Of a DNA stretch of 64,000 nt, positions 61,858 to 64,000 are shown piece after piece. The translations under genes and the position numbers were made by a program. Below the pieces are notes generated by a model. The model had not been told where the DNA came from. It saw only the letters and a list, made by a program, of their open reading frames with translations, and did no database searches. Within the stretch, counting starts at the first letter, position 1. The number at the start of each line of letters is the position of its first letter. Source of the DNA: Callipepla californica brunnescens (taxonomy: Eukaryota; Chordata; Aves; Galliformes; Odontophoridae); contig JALIRH010000039.1 in NCBI GenBank assembly GCA_023055505.1, positions 4,840,505 through 4,904,504 of the forward strand, read 5' to 3'.

Positions 61858-63277
61858 CTAAACTGTATTGTCATTTGTAGGAAAAATGCAATAACTCCAA
61901 GTACAAAATGTTGTGACACTGCATTGGTTGCATGCACCGCACCAGGGACCACCAGCACCTCATGCACACAGCTGGCTGTCAATGAAGGCTGAGCTTGTTC
62001 TGTCTCACTTTGCTCTGTAATGTGCTCCAACATTCATTTATTTATTTTTATTTGCGTCCTGAACAATACCGTACTGCAGTCTAATTAAGCAAGCTGTATC
62101 ACGAACCTGGGAGCTGGTTCTTCTGTCACACAGTCAGCTTTATCTGCTGTCAGTTTTACACCCTGCCATCCTACTTCTCTTTGTGCAACAAATCTGAGCC
62201 AGACGTTTCCAAACAACAAAACCCTCCACCTCTTCCTCTTGAAAAAAAAAAATTGTTATAATTGTCTTCTCACCTTCGTTAATTAGGAATTGACACCAAG
62301 AAAAATGTTACACTGTTCCTGCATAGGTCACTCGTGTTTCCGTCTGAAACATAACAAGTACACCATTATCATTTTGCATATCCCACTACGTGTCAAGATC
62401 GAGACGCAGGGCACCACAGCCAAACCCCACAGCTCTTCACGTCCAGAACAGGAGCCCAAAGGCCCCGGAGCCTGGGGGGCAGCTCCTGCCTCTCCCTGAG
62501 CCAGTCTGAGTTAACAGCCAAACTCCATCAGCCTTTGAGACGTTGCACTGCGTGAGTGTTTGACAGGTGAATTTCCAAAAGGATTTTTTTCCTCTTCAGA
62601 TTTCAGAAAGATTTTGATCTTTGGCATCAATATGTATTTCAAACATGAATAAGTGGCAAAATCCATTTTTAAAATATCCATCCTTTAATAAGCTCGGTGA
62701 CAAGTTAATTCCTTCCTTACGCTGGAGGACTCACCCAGGAACAGCATTTTACAAAGAAATATTTGTAATAAAGATTCTGATCCAATGGCTTTGATTATTT
62801 CTTTAGAAGTTAGGAAAGAATCAGCAGCTCTCAGCAATGCAGAGAACCACCTCACTCTGGAAACATGTCAGCCAGGTGAAACTGAAGACACGGGAATTTA
62901 ACCCAATGCTACGTTCATCTCAGCATTTTGATTGACAGCATTTTCAGTTCAGGGACATTCAATAGGTAAAGTGAAAGCAACCGATATAGGATTATATTCT
63001 TTTATTCGTTCATTTTTGAAGTTTGAGAGTCAGTTCTGAACAGGTTTGCAAACCTCTGGACACACAGCATCCTGCAGCTGCGGGCAGGTTGGGCACAGTG
63101 AGCACCGATAACAATCCCTAACGAGAACAGATCAGGTTTTCTGGCTTCCCATGGCTGCACCTTGCTGTGCTTCCCACAGCTATGCCCATGCTGCACTGCC
63201 AGCTCTGCCAGGCAGGAGCGGGAGCCCTGAGTGTCCCTCTCTGCCACAGAATCAGGGCTGTATTGTATTATTTTCAG
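61858..63277. other. 5' flank, nothing recognised
   Basis: AT-rich with an A10 run near 62241-62250. No repeat family or gene was recognised. Confidence 0.5.
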
Positions 63278-63458
63278 CAGTGTGAGCCTGGCTACCAGGC
63301 AGCCGCTTTGAGAAACAAACATCACAGTGCCTCATGGAGCACAAAGGGCATCACTGCAGAAACTGCGCAAGCAGCAAGAACAAGTCCTGCAGCAGGACAG
63401 GGGAGAGCAACGTAGGCAAGAACAGAGAAACTCCCAGCACCATGAGCAGTTAGGTGAG
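63278..63458 (+). pseudogene. Possible coding remnant with coiled-coil-like peptide (tentative)
   Basis: The sequence after an acceptor-like TATTATTTTCAG (ending 63277) and before a donor-like GAG-GTGAGC (63456-63464) contains a plus-strand frame with LQKLRKQQEQVLQQDRGEQR followed by a run rich in Q, E and R. This composition is typical of a coiled coil. A TGA at 63309-63311 precedes it in the same frame. The frame beginning at 63278 stops near 63413, so no single frame crosses the whole interval. It could be a decayed exon, a retrocopy fragment or chance. I do not recognise a parent gene. Confidence 0.25.
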
Positions 63459-64000
63459 GTGAGCCAGCTGCACGAGGCCAGAACAGATTGCTTTCCACAG
63501 CGGCAGCTCCGATAGACTTGGAACAATCAAACTGGAACTCGATCTGGTAGAGCAGTTAGCAGTAGCTGCTGGAGATTAATCCCATAAAACTGCAATCTGA
63601 TTTGTTGGCTTTTATTGACCAACAGCTCAGTGCTAGGTGGAGCGTTGCACCATCGGCTTCCCGTCAGTAACACCATCCTTCAGACAGGCAACAAGCAGAT
63701 CTCCTTATCTATGCTTGGGGCACGGGGAGAGAACAGAGATAATTATCTCTTGGCAAGATGCTGCCTACATAACGGCCAGATTTATACCAGCAATAATGCC
63801 TTCAAATCGCAATTAGCAACACTTGAGCGGCTGAGTTCATCTGAAAAGGAAGGTCACGATGAAAAGCCGCAGGACCCTGCCCAGTGACACCATCCACAGC
63901 TGTGTTCGGGCACTGAGGTGCGCTGACAGCTCAGACACAATGTGCTGGTGTGTGTGGCAAAACGCATCGGGGCCGCACGCAGCCACGCACGGATGCCCGG
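63459..64000. other. 5' flank, nothing recognised
   Basis: The frame at 63615-63887 (90 codons) shows no signature. No repeat was recognised to the window edge. Confidence 0.45.

Noticed and set aside
1..64000. CRISPR arrays, bacterial operons, tRNA or rRNA genes
   Set aside because: No regularly spaced identical repeats, no ribosome-binding-site-led gene runs, and no cloverleaf with A and B boxes was seen by eye. The context is an avian intron.

Overview
The window reads as vertebrate nuclear DNA from a bird, most likely a galliform close to chicken. Two things support this. Many degraded CR1 (chicken repeat 1) LINE fragments are scattered through it, and the single recognisable coding exon matches the first exon of the neuronal Ig-superfamily gene NEGR1 (Kilon, called neurotractin in chicken). 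There is no sign of bacterial or viral gene organisation. Almost every open reading frame is short, overlaps others on both strands and looks like chance.

Layout. NEGR1 lies on the minus strand. Its coding start is at 53522. The first coding exon ends at 53353 with a consensus splice donor, and no second exon is recognisable to the left. Positions 1-53352 are therefore best read as the start of a very long intron 1. Exon 1 sits in a CpG island (dense core about 52870-53870, weaker shoulders about 52400-54000). The island carries GC boxes, short GC-rich tandem repeats and a palindromic RFX-type X-box about 217 bp upstream of the ATG. Positions 54000-64000 are the 5' flank, with no convincing gene.

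Repeats. I recognise about twelve CR1-derived pieces. The largest (40991-42077) still shows blocks of reverse-transcriptase ORF in three frames. An older CR1/L2-like remnant at 5641-5805 keeps the C-terminal RT motif. A dispersed repeat of about 235 bp that I cannot name occurs twice in opposite orientation (6874-7109 and 17801-18036). Other items are a degenerate minisatellite of about 44 bp units (48315-48464), simple repeats, and several perfect palindromes or hairpins. The hairpins include a 12-bp all-matched GC-rich stem at 43112-43140.

Function. The only gene here encodes a secreted-then-GPI-anchored cell-adhesion protein of the IgLON family. The rest is intron and flank. Several AT-rich, homeodomain-site-dense blocks inside the intron look like conserved developmental enhancers. 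That is inference from composition and needs an alignment to confirm. I found no previously undescribed multi-gene system. The most unusual items are the unnamed inverted repeat pair, the GC hairpin, the promoter X-box and a coiled-coil-like coding remnant near 63330-63440.
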